A stretch of 51,758 bases of DNA, taken from NCBI GenBank assembly GCA_028690445.1, contig JAQVBE010000019.1, positions 1 through 51,758 of the forward strand, read 5' to 3'. This stretch comes from Aliarcobacter sp. (GTDB taxonomy: Bacteria > Campylobacterota > Campylobacteria > Campylobacterales > Arcobacteraceae). The position numbers and the translations under genes were made by a program. Positions 51,632-51,758 of this stretch are shown piece by piece. How positions within the stretch are numbered: position 1 is the first letter of the stretch; each line of letters opens with the position of its first letter. Below the pieces are notes generated by a model. The model worked only from the letters and a program-made list of their open reading frames with translations, did no database searches and was not told where the DNA came from.

Positions 51632-51758
51632 ATGGAAATAAACTTAGTAGCAGAAGTTGTAAAATTACTATTAATAGGAATGGGAATAGTCTTTACATTC
51701 TTAATAATTGCAGTATTTATTACTCAAGGGAAAATATTAAGAAGATTTTTTCCAATAG
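51632..51758 (+). CDS. oadG: OadG-family decarboxylase/sodium pump gamma subunit (partial, runs off window)
   Basis: The first 42 residues begin MEINLVAEVVKLLLIGMG, followed by a membrane helix and the polar QGKILRRFFP. This single-helix start is the oxaloacetate decarboxylase/methylmalonyl-CoA decarboxylase gamma subunit type, which anchors the sodium-pump complex. AAAAAGG precedes the ATG. Alpha and beta subunit genes would be expected just beyond the window edge. The 127-bp gap before it carries promoters for this gene and the divergent AraC gene. Confidence 0.75.
   Translation, partial: MEINLVAEVVKLLLIGMGIVFTFLIIAVFITQGKILRRFFPI

Noticed and set aside
1..51758. CRISPR arrays, tRNA or rRNA genes, intact insertion sequences
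   Set aside because: I looked in all intergenic gaps and saw no regular spaced repeats, cloverleaf-like segments or transposase motifs; a covariance-model scan would be needed to exclude small RNAs.

Overview
The window looks like chromosomal DNA of a Campylobacterota member, most likely an Arcobacteraceae (Arcobacter/Aliarcobacter type). The reasons are the very low GC content, AT-rich third codon positions, dense packing with many 1-25 bp overlaps, and the gene set: a split flagellar cluster, an LplT-Aas-like fusion, DctA, an OadG-type subunit, and PII/Amt/GlnD nitrogen control. This is inferred from gene content; no database search was possible. I saw no rRNA, tRNA, CRISPR array or intact insertion sequence.

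Layout. (1) 1-2.2 kb, minus strand: acpS, then an FTR1 iron permease with a Fur-box-like site, overlapping a 3'-truncated FAD oxidoreductase. (2) 2.2-6.4 kb, plus strand: an unpaired DppB-type permease, panC, rimO and tilS. (3) 6.4-16.7 kb: a flagellar block. On the minus strand it runs from an acidic unknown protein through fliQ, fliJ-like, motE-like, fliL, a small unknown, flgH, flgK, fliD, fliS and a FliT-like gene. On the plus strand are flgI and fliM. (4) 16.7-27.1 kb: a nitrogen region. The minus strand carries amt, amtB, glnK (uridylylation Tyr51 present) and pyrC. The plus strand carries an ankyrin protein, a PDC-type membrane protein, a degenerate NtrC/Fis-like AAA+ protein, and glnD coupled to it by a 4-bp overlap.

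(5) 27.2-36.1 kb: a periplasmic binding protein overlapping a PAS histidine kinase, a large MFS-acyltransferase-acyl-ACP synthetase fusion under a MerR-type regulator, and dctA. (6) 36.1-43.3 kb: a zinc-ribbon methyltransferase, a DUF350 protein, an arsenic operon on the minus strand (arsR, gamma-glutamylcyclotransferase, arsB, arsC, ArsP-like permease, redox protein) with a clear operator and promoter, then lrgA/lrgB, a tautomerase and a beta-hydroxyacid-dehydrogenase-like gene. (7) 43.4-51.8 kb: tkt, a decayed gene that is open in successive different frames, a PsiE-like protein, a PLD-helicase-DUF3427-type protein, a secreted Tyr/Arg-rich protein next to a divergent leucyl/phenylalanyl-tRNA-protein-transferase-like gene, an AraC/GyrI regulator and the start of oadG.

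The strongest candidates for undescribed biology are: the receiver-stripped NtrC-like protein coupled to GlnD; the acidic flagellar protein with a receiver-like N-terminus; the cyclotransferase inside the ars operon; the PLD-helicase as a lone defence candidate; and the secreted Tyr/Arg-rich protein paired with the transferase-like gene. None is proven by sequence alone.
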